A stretch of 64,000 nt of DNA from Desulfuribacillus stibiiarsenatis (GTDB lineage Bacteria; Bacillota; Bacilli; Desulfuribacillales; Desulfuribacillaceae), in the NCBI RefSeq assembly GCF_001742305.1, contig NZ_MJAT01000012.1:62001-126000 (forward strand), written 5' to 3'. Position numbers and translations under genes: made by a program. Shown piece by piece: positions 45,083 through 53,487 of the stretch (position 1 is the stretch's first letter; each line of letters starts with the position of its first letter). The notes under the pieces are model-generated. The model saw only the letters and a program-made list of their open reading frames with translations. It was not told the DNA's origin and did no database searches.

Positions 45083-45985
45083 ATGGCTAAAGAAAGAATC
45101 GATACTGCGCTCGTGAACTTAGGCTTTTTTGAAACTCGAGAAAAGGCAAAAGCAGCTATTATGGCGGGAATCGTGTATATAGGGAATGAACGAATTGATA
45201 AACCTGGGGAAAAGGTTGATGTATCAAAAGAAATTATCGTAAAAGGAAATATTCATCCTTATGTTGGAAGAGGCGGCCTCAAATTAGAGAAGGCTTTGAA
45301 ACACTTCGCCTTGGATGTAAGTGGCGTGGTTATGATTGATATTGGTGCTTCCACGGGCGGTTTTACAGATTGCGCTTTGCAGAATCATGCTGCAAAAGTC
45401 TACGCCGTAGATGTTGGGTATGGGCAATTAGATTGGAAATTGAGAAATCATCCAGATGTCATTGTTCTCGAGCGGACGAATTTTCGTCATCTTGCGGTAG
45501 ATGTCTTAACTGTTGGATCGCCTAATTTTGCAACAATTGATGTCTCGTTTATTTCGCTGAAGCTAATTTTTCCTAAATTATCAGAAATCCTAGTCCCTGA
45601 ATCCAAGGTAGTGTGTTTAATTAAGCCACAATTTGAAGCAGGGAAAGAGCTTGTCGGGAAAAAAGGAATAGTCAGAGATCCCAAAGTACATCAGCAAGTG
45701 ATTGAGGATGTCATCTCTCAAGCTACTCAATTTCATTTATACCTAGAAGACTTAACATATTCACCGATTACTGGTGGAGATGGAAATATCGAGTTCCTTG
45801 CATTATTCCAATTCCGACCGAATCAGTTGCAGAATCAACGGATAAGTTACAACAATCAATGCACAGAGAGTGACGACTATCGATGCACTGAAAATATGGA
45901 AGCGGAAACGATCAATCACATAAGGAATTACGAGTCTCTCATAGAGAAAACAATCAATGATGCGCACAATCAGCTTCAGTCGTAA
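45083..45985 (+). CDS. tlyA: TlyA family rRNA (cytidine-2'-O)-methyltransferase (YqxC-like)
   Basis: 300 residues: an N-terminal S4 RNA-binding domain (KERIDTALVNLGFFETREKAKAAI) and an FtsJ-like methyltransferase domain with DIGASTGGFTDCAL, YAVDVGYGQLDWKLR, TIDVSFISLKLI and LIKPQFEAGKELVGKKG. Family members methylate rRNA and are often misnamed hemolysin A. ATG 45083 follows AGGGGTAGC. A C-terminal extension of about 50 residues (from NQLQNQRISY) is unusual and probably poorly structured. Confidence 0.92.
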   Translation: MAKERIDTALVNLGFFETREKAKAAIMAGIVYIGNERIDKPGEKVDVSKEIIVKGNIHPYVGRGGLKLEKALKHFALDVSGVVMIDIGASTGGFTDCALQNHAAKVYAVDVGYGQLDWKLRNHPDVIVLERTNFRHLAVDVLTVGSPNFATIDVSFISLKLIFPKLSEILVPESKVVCLIKPQFEAGKELVGKKGIVRDPKVHQQVIEDVISQATQFHLYLEDLTYSPITGGDGNIEFLALFQFRPNQLQNQRISYNNQCTESDDYRCTENMEAETINHIRNYESLIEKTINDAHNQLQS

Positions 45986-46071
45986 CAAATATTTGGAAAA
46001 AAAGGATTTCTAACTTTTGCCTCGAATATTCTACTCGAACACTCTAATCGATTGGCATGGAGGAGATCACT

Positions 46072-46572
46072 TTGCGATTTGAAGACTTTTTAGTTTTGGG
46101 TATTATATTTCTCATTGTGCTTTACAATATAAATAAAGGAAAAAATAAAATCACATACTCCAATATCCCGAAATCTGGGGAAGCACTCAAGCTATTACAG
46201 GACGAAGGATATGAAGTCATCTCTGGGAAAATACGTGTTCCGCTAGACATCAAATCTGACGGAAAGGATTATCAGTCAAGATTACTCGTCGACTTTATCG
46301 TCAATAAAGATGATAGGCAATACGTAGTGAAAATTAAGAATAAGAGGAAGCAAGAGCGACTAAGTGGATCATTTCTCCGGGATGAACTATTAAAATACCA
46401 ATTAGCTTTTGGTGCGGATGGAGTAATTTATGTTGATGTAGAAAAACAAAAACTTCAAAGTGTATCTTTTGCATTTGAATATAGCAAAAGCTCAATGCTA
46501 TCCTACTTTAAACTGCCAAAATGGATGTTTGTTTCTATAGCATTAGCCATTGTATTTCTTATATTGAGGTGA
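46072..46572 (+). CDS. Membrane-anchored hypothetical protein with nuclease-like core
   Basis: A 166-residue protein not recognised as a named family. It has an N-terminal helix (about 4-20), a soluble core and a C-terminal helix (about 147-165). The core LLVDFIVNKDDRQYVVKIKNK resembles the D...ExK strand pattern of PD-(D/E)xK nucleases, but the acidic residue of ExK is replaced by Lys (KIK), so it may be inactive. TTG 46072 is preferred since GGAGGAG overlaps the alternative ATG at 46057. It ends 4 bases before nadK. Confidence 0.65.
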   Translation: MRFEDFLVLGIIFLIVLYNINKGKNKITYSNIPKSGEALKLLQDEGYEVISGKIRVPLDIKSDGKDYQSRLLVDFIVNKDDRQYVVKIKNKRKQERLSGSFLRDELLKYQLAFGADGVIYVDVEKQKLQSVSFAFEYSKSSMLSYFKLPKWMFVSIALAIVFLILR

Positions 46573-46576
46573 TGTA

Positions 46577-47425
46577 GTGAAAAGAATTGGCATTATCGTG
46601 AATAAAAGCAAACCAAAGGCATGGATCATAGCTAGACAAATTATTCGTTCTTTAGAGCATCGAAATGTGAAAATAGTTATTGATGAATTTGTAGCAGAAC
46701 AGCTAGGTCGAAGTGAGTTAGGTATTCCACTTTTCCAGATTCCTAAAGAGGCAGACATTATCTTTGCTTTAGGCGGCGACGGGACGTTATTAGGAATTGC
46801 CCGTGACTTTGCCCCTCATAATATACCGATTTTAGGAATTAACGTGGGGAATATGGGGTTTTTATCGGAATCAGAACCAGAAAACTTAGAGCTTGCCATT
46901 GATAAAGTTCTCAGTGGGCAGTATTATATTGAGCAACGAATGATGCTTGAAGCACAAGTGGTACGAAATGACGCGGTTATTAAACAGTTTATCGCGTTAA
47001 ATGATGTAGGCATTGCTAAAGGTGCTTTTAGCAGAATGATTGAAGTCATTATGTTTTTGGAAGACAAATTCCTGCGATCGTTTAAAGGGGATGGACTTAT
47101 TATAGCAAGTCCAACTGGATCGACGGCATATTCATTATCGGCTGGTGGGCCAATTGTGACACCAGATATTGATTTAATTCTTCTTACGCCAATATGCCCT
47201 CATTCTTTAAATGTTCGTCCGATGGTCATATCAGGGCATTCTACGATTCGAACAAAATTAGACGCAACACATGATGATTTAGGCTTAACAATTGATGGGC
47301 AACTAGGTTTCAAACTGGAAATAGAAGATGTAATTACAGTCAAAAAATCGGAATATAAAACAAATCTAATTCGTTGGCATGAGCACAATTTCTTTGAAGT
47401 CGTACGCCGTAAGCTGCATAATTAA
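46577..47425 (+). CDS. nadK: NAD kinase
   Basis: Phosphorylates NAD to NADP. The 282-residue protein shows the catalytic ALGGDGTLLGIARDF, GINVGNMGFLSE, and the substrate motif GLIIASPTGSTAYSLSAGGPIV. GTG start at 46577 after GAGGTGAT. Gene order tlyA-nadK-ahrC-recN-spoIVB-spo0A is typical for Bacillales. Confidence 0.97.
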   Translation: MKRIGIIVNKSKPKAWIIARQIIRSLEHRNVKIVIDEFVAEQLGRSELGIPLFQIPKEADIIFALGGDGTLLGIARDFAPHNIPILGINVGNMGFLSESEPENLELAIDKVLSGQYYIEQRMMLEAQVVRNDAVIKQFIALNDVGIAKGAFSRMIEVIMFLEDKFLRSFKGDGLIIASPTGSTAYSLSAGGPIVTPDIDLILLTPICPHSLNVRPMVISGHSTIRTKLDATHDDLGLTIDGQLGFKLEIEDVITVKKSEYKTNLIRWHEHNFFEVVRRKLHN

Positions 47426-47503
47426 CTAGGAAGACTTGATACGCTGTAGAGATAAAGTATGCATCGATACATATAAAGGGAGAGCATAAGTAGGAGGCTG
47501 GCC

Positions 47504-47950
47504 ATGAAGGGACAACGACTCTTGAAAATCAGGGAGTTAGTAAAAAATAAAGAAATTGAGACCCAGGATGAATTAGTTTTGGAGCTAAAAGCTATGGGCT
47601 TTCAAATCACCCAAGCTACAATTTCTAGAGATATTAAAGAGTTACAGCTGATTAAAGTACCAATTAGCGGTGGCAAGTATATATATTCACTTCCGAGTGA
47701 GCAACCATTCAATCCGAAGCAGAAAATTCGCAGAGCATTACTTGATAGCTTCGTATCCATTGATAGCGCGGAAAACCTGGTCGTAATGAAGACATTACCC
47801 GGTCATGCAAATGCCCTCGGTTCATTAATTGATGCACTGGGATGGCGCGAAATTGTCGGAACCATATGTGGTGATGATACGATTCTTATCATTGGCCGCG
47901 ATAAAGAGCTTGCCTCTGAAATTCGCAATAAATTTTTAGAGATGCTGTAA
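47504..47950 (+). CDS. argR: Arginine repressor ArgR/AhrC
   Basis: A 148-residue regulator: winged-helix N-terminus ([21 protein letters not shown] ... [14 protein letters not shown]) and hexamerising arginine-binding C-terminal domain ([28 protein letters not shown]). It controls arginine synthesis and breakdown. AAGTAGGAGGCTGGCC precedes the ATG. The 78-base gap from nadK shows no strong hairpin. Confidence 0.96.
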   Translation: MKGQRLLKIRELVKNKEIETQDELVLELKAMGFQITQATISRDIKELQLIKVPISGGKYIYSLPSEQPFNPKQKIRRALLDSFVSIDSAENLVVMKTLPGHANALGSLIDALGWREIVGTICGDDTILIIGRDKELASEIRNKFLEML

Positions 47951-47971
47951 TTCCAGGGAAGGTGATATTCA

Positions 47972-49669
47972 ATGCTACAAGCACTTTCAGTGAAAAATTT
48001 CGGACTAATAGAAGAGATGACAATTTCTTTTCATCATGGACTTCACGTCTTTACCGGGGAAACAGGTGCTGGAAAATCAATGATTATAGATGCACTAAGC
48101 GTCGTTTTAGGGGGAAGGGCTTCTAACGATTTTATTCGATATGGTAGCGAGAGCGCAACTGTGGAAGCACTTTTCTCAGTAAACGAGTCGTACGCAGAGC
48201 AATTGAAGCTTTTAGGAATTGAATTTGGGGAAGAGTTAGATTTAGCTGTCAGTCGTGAGATTCGGCATGGGAAAAGCATATGTCGTATCAACGGAAGAAT
48301 GTTTCCAGTTCATGTACTAAAGGAATCGTTAGCAACTCTTGTGGATATACATGGCCAGCATGAACATCAGAAATTAGTAGATCCTAAACAACATTTAGAT
48401 ATTTTAGATGCATATGGGAAACGGGAAATTACGGAATTACTTAAAAACGTCCAAAAGTTGTATCAAGAATATAACGAGCAAAAGAAGAAGTTAAAAAAAT
48501 TGCAAGAAACGGATATCAATCAATCTCAACGTCTAGAGTTCTTACAATTTCAATTAGAAGAATTGAAACAAGTGAGTCTTCAGATTGGAGAAGAAGAACA
48601 GTTAGAAGCTAAGAAAAAAATATTAGTCAATCATGATAAAATCCAAAAACATGTCCAAGGGATATTGAGCGCCCTAGCAGATGTAGATGATCGAAATGCG
48701 GTGAATGCAACATCATTACTAAGTCAATCAATTGATTCGTTACGGGAATTGGTTAAGGTCGACCAAGGGTTCGCCCCCCATATTGACTGTTTAGAAATTG
48801 CCACCGTTCAAATTGACGAAGTCACCAGAGCATTATGTTCAATGACGAATGAAAGCGAAGAGAATGATCAAGATATAGATCAAATCGAAAGCAGATTGTA
48901 TCAATTACAACAAATCAAGCGTAAATATCGTATGGATATTCCAGATCTTCTTTTGCATCAGAAAAATATTGAACAAGAAATATTTACATTGCTAAATAGG
49001 GATAGCGTAATACAAGAAGTGGAAGCACAATTCAACATCACATTGGAGCAGTACCACGAGAAAGCGCGGACGCTAATGTTAAAGAGAAAACAGATTGCAA
49101 AAGCAATGGAAGACAATTTGAAAAATGAGCTGCTACAACTATTGTTACCTAATGTACAGTTTGAAATTCAATTCCTTACTCATTCTGAGCCTCGCTCCCA
49201 TGGTACTGATGAAGTTGAGTTTCTCTTCTCAGCAAACGTAGGAGAACCATTGAAACCGCTGACAAAAGTGGCATCTGGGGGAGAACTGTCAAGAATCATG
49301 CTTGCTTTGAAAAATATTCTTGCAGAAGTGGATCAAACCCCGACCATGATTTTTGACGAGATTGATACCGGTGTTAGCGGAAAAGCTGCCCAAAAAATTG
49401 CAGAAAAGCTTGTCCAAGTTTCAAGGAACCGTCAGGTATTTTGTGTCACTCATTTAGCACAAATAGCTGCAATGAGTGATGTTCATATATTAATAAAGAA
49501 AAATAATGATATTAACAAAACATACACGAATTTAGATATCTTAAATGAAGAGCAAATTATTGAAGAATTAGGAAGAATGATTAGTGGTGAACATGTCACA
49601 ACTAAGACTCTGGAAAACGCGCAAGAGATGCGTGAAATCGCAAAAAACACAAAAAATAAAACGAAATGA
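47972..49669 (+). CDS. recN: DNA repair protein RecN
   Basis: SMC-like ATPase for double-strand-break repair. 565 residues with the Walker A FTGETGAGKSMIIDALSVVLG, central coiled coils (about 155-380), the signature KVASGGELSRIMLALK and Walker B TMIFDEIDTGVSG. GGGAAGGTGATATTC precedes the ATG, 21 bases after argR. It is followed by a terminator. Confidence 0.97.
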   Translation: MLQALSVKNFGLIEEMTISFHHGLHVFTGETGAGKSMIIDALSVVLGGRASNDFIRYGSESATVEALFSVNESYAEQLKLLGIEFGEELDLAVSREIRHGKSICRINGRMFPVHVLKESLATLVDIHGQHEHQKLVDPKQHLDILDAYGKREITELLKNVQKLYQEYNEQKKKLKKLQETDINQSQRLEFLQFQLEELKQVSLQIGEEEQLEAKKKILVNHDKIQKHVQGILSALADVDDRNAVNATSLLSQSIDSLRELVKVDQGFAPHIDCLEIATVQIDEVTRALCSMTNESEENDQDIDQIESRLYQLQQIKRKYRMDIPDLLLHQKNIEQEIFTLLNRDSVIQEVEAQFNITLEQYHEKARTLMLKRKQIAKAMEDNLKNELLQLLLPNVQFEIQFLTHSEPRSHGTDEVEFLFSANVGEPLKPLTKVASGGELSRIMLALKNILAEVDQTPTMIFDEIDTGVSGKAAQKIAEKLVQVSRNRQVFCVTHLAQIAAMSDVHILIKKNNDINKTYTNLDILNEEQIIEELGRMISGEHVTTKTLENAQEMREIAKNTKNKTK

Positions 49670-49692
49670 TGTTCGTTCATTAACGTTTTTGG

Positions 49693-49718
49693 AAATACTT
49701 CTAAGGAAGTATTTTTTT
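49693..49718 (+). terminator. Terminator after recN
   Basis: AAATACTTC/GAAGTATTT stem with a 4-base loop and eight T residues, 25 bases after the recN stop. Confidence 0.85.
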
Positions 49719-49824
49719 TGTGCTTGTTCCATCATTTAAATAGCATGATGTTTCGAAGGTAAGGAAACTTTAATAGTAAGCTATACAGAAATTAGATGTA
49801 GGAAGGTGTAGGGGAGTGTGACAC

Positions 49825-51078
49825 TTGTATAAAAACATAAAAAAAGGCTTTGGATTATTGCTTGTTATGGCGATAATCGCTGTCACTTTTAGTACACCGG
49901 TTCAAAATTTCCATTCCATTCCAGTTCAATTCAAAATGTTTGAAGGTCAAAGTACCGACCTCAACTTTTACTCAGTGATTGAGACCCACACGAACAATCA
50001 GGAAGTACTTGCGGTGAGTGGAACAGAGTTAAAGACAATTAAAACTGGTGTTTCAGAATTAACCTTTAAACTTTTTGGCGTTCTTCCAATTAAGAAGGTT
50101 CATGTACAAGTATTGCCTGAAACGAAGCTATATCCAGGCGGTCATTCAATAGGAGTGAAACTAAAATCAGAAGGTGTTATGGTAGTTGGTTTCTATTTGA
50201 TTGATGGTGAAGATAAAAAGGTTTCTCCTGGAGAGCAGGCAAATATTAAAGTAGGTGACTACATTCTTAGCATCAATGGTGAGAAAGTAAATGATGTATC
50301 AATTATCAGTAAATTCATTGATACAGATAAGCCACTAGAAATGGAAGTAAGAAGAAATGATCGAACGTTTAAAACGGTAGTTGAACCAATGTATGACGCA
50401 AAAGCGAAGAACCATCGTATTGGGTTATATATTAGAGACTCTGCAGCGGGAGTCGGAACTTTAACGTTTTTTGACCCAAGAACGAAAATGTACGGAGCTT
50501 TAGGACATGTAATTACTGATATGGATACTGGGCAGCCAATTGAAGTAGGATCAGGGGAAATTTTCCCTTCCAAAGTTACATCTATAGATAAAGGGCAAAA
50601 AGGTAAACCTGGAGAAAAACGTTGTGTGATGGGGAATGACGATGAGCGTTTGGGAAATATAATATCGAATAACTCATTAGGAATTTACGGTAAGCTTACA
50701 GACGTTCCGAAGGATTATTTTGCGCAAGAGCCGTTACCTATTGCTTTGGCTCACGATGTGAAGACAGGACCAGCTAAAATTTACACAGTAGTCAATGGCG
50801 ATAAAATTGAGCAATATGACATTGAAGTCGTAAATGTCATCCCACAAAGATTCTCTTCAACCAAAGGCATGGTTATCCGTGTTACAGATGAACGCCTATT
50901 GAATCAAACAGGTGGGATTATTCAAGGGATGAGTGGAAGTCCGATTATTCAAGATGGTAAGATTATTGGGGCAGTCACGCATGTATTCGTAAATGATCCT
51001 ACTATGGGATATGGATGCTACATTGAATGGATGTTAAAAGAAGCAAATGATAATGCTAAAGTATTTGATGCAGCGTAA
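49825..51078 (+). CDS. spoIVB: SpoIVB peptidase (SigK checkpoint signal)
   Basis: Forespore-made serine peptidase that crosses the inner membrane and triggers processing of pro-SigK. The 417 residues carry an N-terminal membrane/signal helix (about 10-28), a PDZ domain (about 110-185: IKVGDYILSINGEKVND), and an S55 peptidase domain with the His in GALGHVITDMD and the nucleophile Ser in IQGMSGSPIIQDGKIIG. TTG start at 49825 after GGAAGGTGTAGGGGAGTG. A strong terminator follows, then spo0A. Confidence 0.95.
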   Translation: MYKNIKKGFGLLLVMAIIAVTFSTPVQNFHSIPVQFKMFEGQSTDLNFYSVIETHTNNQEVLAVSGTELKTIKTGVSELTFKLFGVLPIKKVHVQVLPETKLYPGGHSIGVKLKSEGVMVVGFYLIDGEDKKVSPGEQANIKVGDYILSINGEKVNDVSIISKFIDTDKPLEMEVRRNDRTFKTVVEPMYDAKAKNHRIGLYIRDSAAGVGTLTFFDPRTKMYGALGHVITDMDTGQPIEVGSGEIFPSKVTSIDKGQKGKPGEKRCVMGNDDERLGNIISNNSLGIYGKLTDVPKDYFAQEPLPIALAHDVKTGPAKIYTVVNGDKIEQYDIEVVNVIPQRFSSTKGMVIRVTDERLLNQTGGIIQGMSGSPIIQDGKIIGAVTHVFVNDPTMGYGCYIEWMLKEANDNAKVFDAA

Positions 51079-51097
51079 TCAATAACCTTTACAAAGT

Positions 51098-51106
51098 TTC
51101 GACAAA
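51098..51106 (-). promoter_or_regulatory. 0A box upstream of spo0A
   Basis: TTCGACAAA, which on the minus strand is TTTGTCGAA and contains the TGTCGAA core of the Spo0A-binding 0A box. It lies about 170 bases upstream of the spo0A start, just in front of the spoIVB terminator. Confidence 0.5.
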
Positions 51107-51160
51107 TATCGGCAAAATCACGTGAAATCACGCGGTTTTTGCCGATATTTTTGTTATTTT
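51104..51160 (+). terminator. Terminator between spoIVB and spo0A
   Basis: Long stem AAATATCGGCAAAA / TTTTTGCCGATATTT with an inner hairpin (TCACG/CGTGA-like), followed by TTGTTATTTTTTTTT. Confidence 0.88.
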
Positions 51161-51277
51161 TTTTTGCAAAAAATGCAGGGAAAAGGCAAGTGGTTAGAGA
51201 AACTGTATGTAAATCATTACGTCTCTTCTTTATATTGTTTATATTTCGCAACGGATAAGAAACTGGGAGGAATTACT

Positions 51278-52087
51278 GTGAATACAACAAAAATAATACT
51301 TGCAGATGATAATCAAGAATTTTGTAATATGTTAGCAAACTATGTGAGTCAACAAGAGGACATGCAAGTTCTTGGTTTGGCTTATAATGGTAATCAAGCA
51401 TTAGAACTCTTGGAAGATGATTTACCGGACTTATTAATCTTAGATATTATTATGCCGCATCTTGATGGATTAGGAGTTTTAGAGGCATTAAAGGAAAATC
51501 CTAAGTATGCCAGTATGAAAGTCATTGTGCTAACAGCATTCGGGCAAGAAAATATCACAAAAAGGGCGATTGATTTAGGGGCCGATTACTTCATCCTGAA
51601 ACCTTTTGATATGGATGTCTTATTACAAAGAATCCGACAAGTCTCAACCCAAATGCAACAAACGATACAAATGTCGGATAAGCACTCATTTAATTTTACA
51701 TCCACTAATAATTTTGCTCCGAAAAAGAAAAAAGTCGATGATATCAAAACATCTGTAACAAAGATGATTCATGAAATTGGAGTGCCAGCTCATATTAAAG
51801 GATATACATTTTTGCGTGAAGCAATCATCATGGTCTTTAACGATCCAGAATTACTAGGGTGTATCACGAAAATTCTTTACCCAAATATCGCAGACGCACA
51901 TAATACGACACCACCAAGAGTGGAACGAGCCATACGACATGCCATTGAAGTCGCTTGGAATCGTGGGAATGTGGATATTCTTCGTCAATACTTCGGTTAC
52001 ACAGTCAATGCTACGAAATCTAAGCCAACAAACAGCGAGTTCATTGCGATGGTGGCTGATAAGTTAAGACTTGAGCAAGTAGTGTAA
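51278..52087 (+). CDS. spo0A: Sporulation master regulator Spo0A
   Basis: Response regulator that commits the cell to sporulation. The receiver domain has the acidic pair and phospho-Asp ([26 protein letters not shown]) and the Lys in YFILKPFD. The Spo0A-specific C-terminal DNA-binding domain follows ([54 protein letters not shown]). GTG start at 51278 with CTGGGAGGAATTACT upstream; the in-frame ATG at 51122 would add 52 residues absent from the family. A possible SigH-like sequence lies at 51177-51203 but is weak. Confidence 0.97.
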   Translation: MNTTKIILADDNQEFCNMLANYVSQQEDMQVLGLAYNGNQALELLEDDLPDLLILDIIMPHLDGLGVLEALKENPKYASMKVIVLTAFGQENITKRAIDLGADYFILKPFDMDVLLQRIRQVSTQMQQTIQMSDKHSFNFTSTNNFAPKKKKVDDIKTSVTKMIHEIGVPAHIKGYTFLREAIIMVFNDPELLGCITKILYPNIADAHNTTPPRVERAIRHAIEVAWNRGNVDILRQYFGYTVNATKSKPTNSEFIAMVADKLRLEQVV

Positions 52088-52091
52088 GATA

Positions 52092-52133
52092 AACCTCTAT
52101 TTAAGATTATTTAATCCTAAATAGAGGTTTTAT
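52092..52133 (+). terminator. Terminator after spo0A
   Basis: AAACCTCTATTTA/TAAATAGAGGTTT stem followed by TATG; T-tract is short. It also faces the converging msrB end. Confidence 0.7.
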
Positions 52134-52150
52134 GTTTGTTGAATCTTATC

Positions 52151-52579
52151 TTATTCCTCAGAATCTTTATTTAGCTTTAATGCCGCGGAATTTATACAAT
52201 ACCGCATCCCAGTGGGCTTTGGACCGTCCGGAAACACGTGACCGAGGTGCCCGCCACAGCGACTGCAATGGACTTCTGTACGCTCAATTCCCATCATCGA
52301 GTAGTCTTTCTTGATTCCGACATGGTGTTCGTGAACCAGAGAGTGAAAGCTTGGCCAACCAGAACCTGAATCATATTTGTGTTCGGAATGGAAGAGTGGC
52401 TGTCCGCACCCGGCACACTGGTATTCCCCTGGCTCTTTACAATCATGATATTGGTTACGAAATGCGGGTTCAGTTCCATGATTTCTTAGTACATGATACG
52501 TGGGTGGTTCTAATAGTTGTTTCCATTCTTCGTCAGTTTTCTGAACCTCAAAGTGTTTGTTTTCACGATTAAGTACCAT
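52151..52579 (-). CDS. msrB: Peptide-methionine (R)-S-oxide reductase MsrB
   Basis: Repairs oxidised methionine (R epimer). 142 residues with zinc-binding CAGCGQPLF and HCSRCGGHLGHVF, YDSGSGWPSF, and the catalytic Cys in GMRYCINSAAL. The gene is convergent with spo0A. Its upstream region carries a structured repeat (52610-52731), with the start codon 31 bases away. An oxidative-stress enzyme is notable in a genome with many anaerobic traits. Confidence 0.95.
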   Translation of the reverse strand: MVLNRENKHFEVQKTDEEWKQLLEPPTYHVLRNHGTEPAFRNQYHDCKEPGEYQCAGCGQPLFHSEHKYDSGSGWPSFHSLVHEHHVGIKKDYSMMGIERTEVHCSRCGGHLGHVFPDGPKPTGMRYCINSAALKLNKDSEE

Positions 52580-52609
52580 TTTGATTAACCACCCCTAGAG
52601 TTTTATCTC

Positions 52610-52731
52610 AGCGGCGTTTACTAATACTCCCACTTATCTAAGTGAGAGATAAGTGCCGCCAAGCTTCGAAATAAGTGCAACTAGAGTTCAGCCTGGAGTA
52701 AAAACTCCATCTGAACTAAGTTTTCTTTATA
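52610..52731 (+). repeat. Structured intergenic repeat, copy 3 (divergent)
   Basis: GCGGC and GCCGC enclose a perfect CACTTATCT/AGATAAGTG hairpin. A shared segment AAGTGCAACTA then leads into a 3' hairpin GAGTTCAG / CTGAACT and the common end AAGTTTTCTTTATA. Only the 3' half matches copies 1, 2 and 4 in sequence; the 5' half has the same architecture with different bases. It lies between divergent-looking msrB and uspA (both minus). Confidence 0.6.
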
Positions 52732-52800
52732 TTGTTTAGTATACACTGATTAAACGTTATAGAAACACCTAACAATACGATAAAGAGTTTATAGGATAGT

Positions 52801-52825
52801 AAAAAAAGGCCTTGCGGCCTTCTTT
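52801..52825 (-). terminator. Terminator of the uspA gene
   Basis: On the minus strand GAAGGCC/GGCC with a GCAA loop followed by TTTTTTT, immediately after the uspA stop. Confidence 0.85.
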
Positions 52826-52828
52826 AGT

Positions 52829-53269
52829 TTATTTCAAAACCATTACTGGACATTTCGCTTCGTTGATTAATTGAACGGTAATATTCCCTTTAAACAAGAA
52901 GTCAGCAAAAGAACTTTCTCCGTGATGTCCCACGATCAATAAATCCGCTTGGAAAGCATCGGCTTCCTTAATGATTGTCTTAATCGGATCACCTGTTGCA
53001 ATTTTAATATGGTAAGGAATAGAGTTTTCTTCGAAAATCTTTACTACTTGATCAATGCGTGCTCTTACGTCTTCAAGAATCACATCTTCAACATGCACCC
53101 CAGCATCATCTAATAACATACTGACGTTTGATGGCATATTTGGGAACTCAGCTACAGTCAGTATTTGCACTTGACGGTCGTGATCTTCTTTAATTAATTG
53201 ACAGATCATATTCGCTATTTTTGGACTTATTGGTGATCCGCTAGTAGGAAACAATATACGATTAAACAT
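52829..53269 (-). CDS. Universal stress protein (UspA family)
   Basis: A 146-residue UspA-fold protein. It begins MFNRILFPTSGSPIS and ends with the nucleotide-binding-like segment DLLIVGHHGESSFADFLFKGNITVQLINEAKCPVMVL, matching the G2xG9xGS/T pattern only partly, so ATP binding is uncertain. The start at 53269 has AAGGAGTGGGG upstream. Divergent from hcp; the shared 200-base region carries a Crp/Fnr-like palindrome that could serve both. Confidence 0.88.
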   Translation of the reverse strand: MFNRILFPTSGSPISPKIANMICQLIKEDHDRQVQILTVAEFPNMPSNVSMLLDDAGVHVEDVILEDVRARIDQVVKIFEENSIPYHIKIATGDPIKTIIKEADAFQADLLIVGHHGESSFADFLFKGNITVQLINEAKCPVMVLK

Positions 53270-53375
53270 TAACCCCACTCCTTATGTATGGAAAATCCTT
53301 ACTTCATTATATTACAACATTTTTTATTTTATTTCACTAAAAAAATGTTGCATAAACACAAAAATCATCACTAGG

Positions 53376-53391
53376 TATGATTTATCTCACA
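53376..53391. promoter_or_regulatory. Crp/Fnr-type operator upstream of hcp
   Basis: TATGATTTATCTCACA, a near-perfect form of the palindrome TGTGA-N6-TCACA (minus strand TGTGAGATAAATCATA). A plausible hcp -10 (TAATAT at 53413) puts the site centre near -40, the activating position for Fnr-type regulators. Confidence 0.55.
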
Positions 53392-53487
53392 GCAATCTGT
53401 TTTGCTATCCTGTAATATTAGTTTCAGGAAGAAGACATGGTCTCCATGTTTAAAATAAAAAAACAAAATTACAGGAGGTTTTATAGT

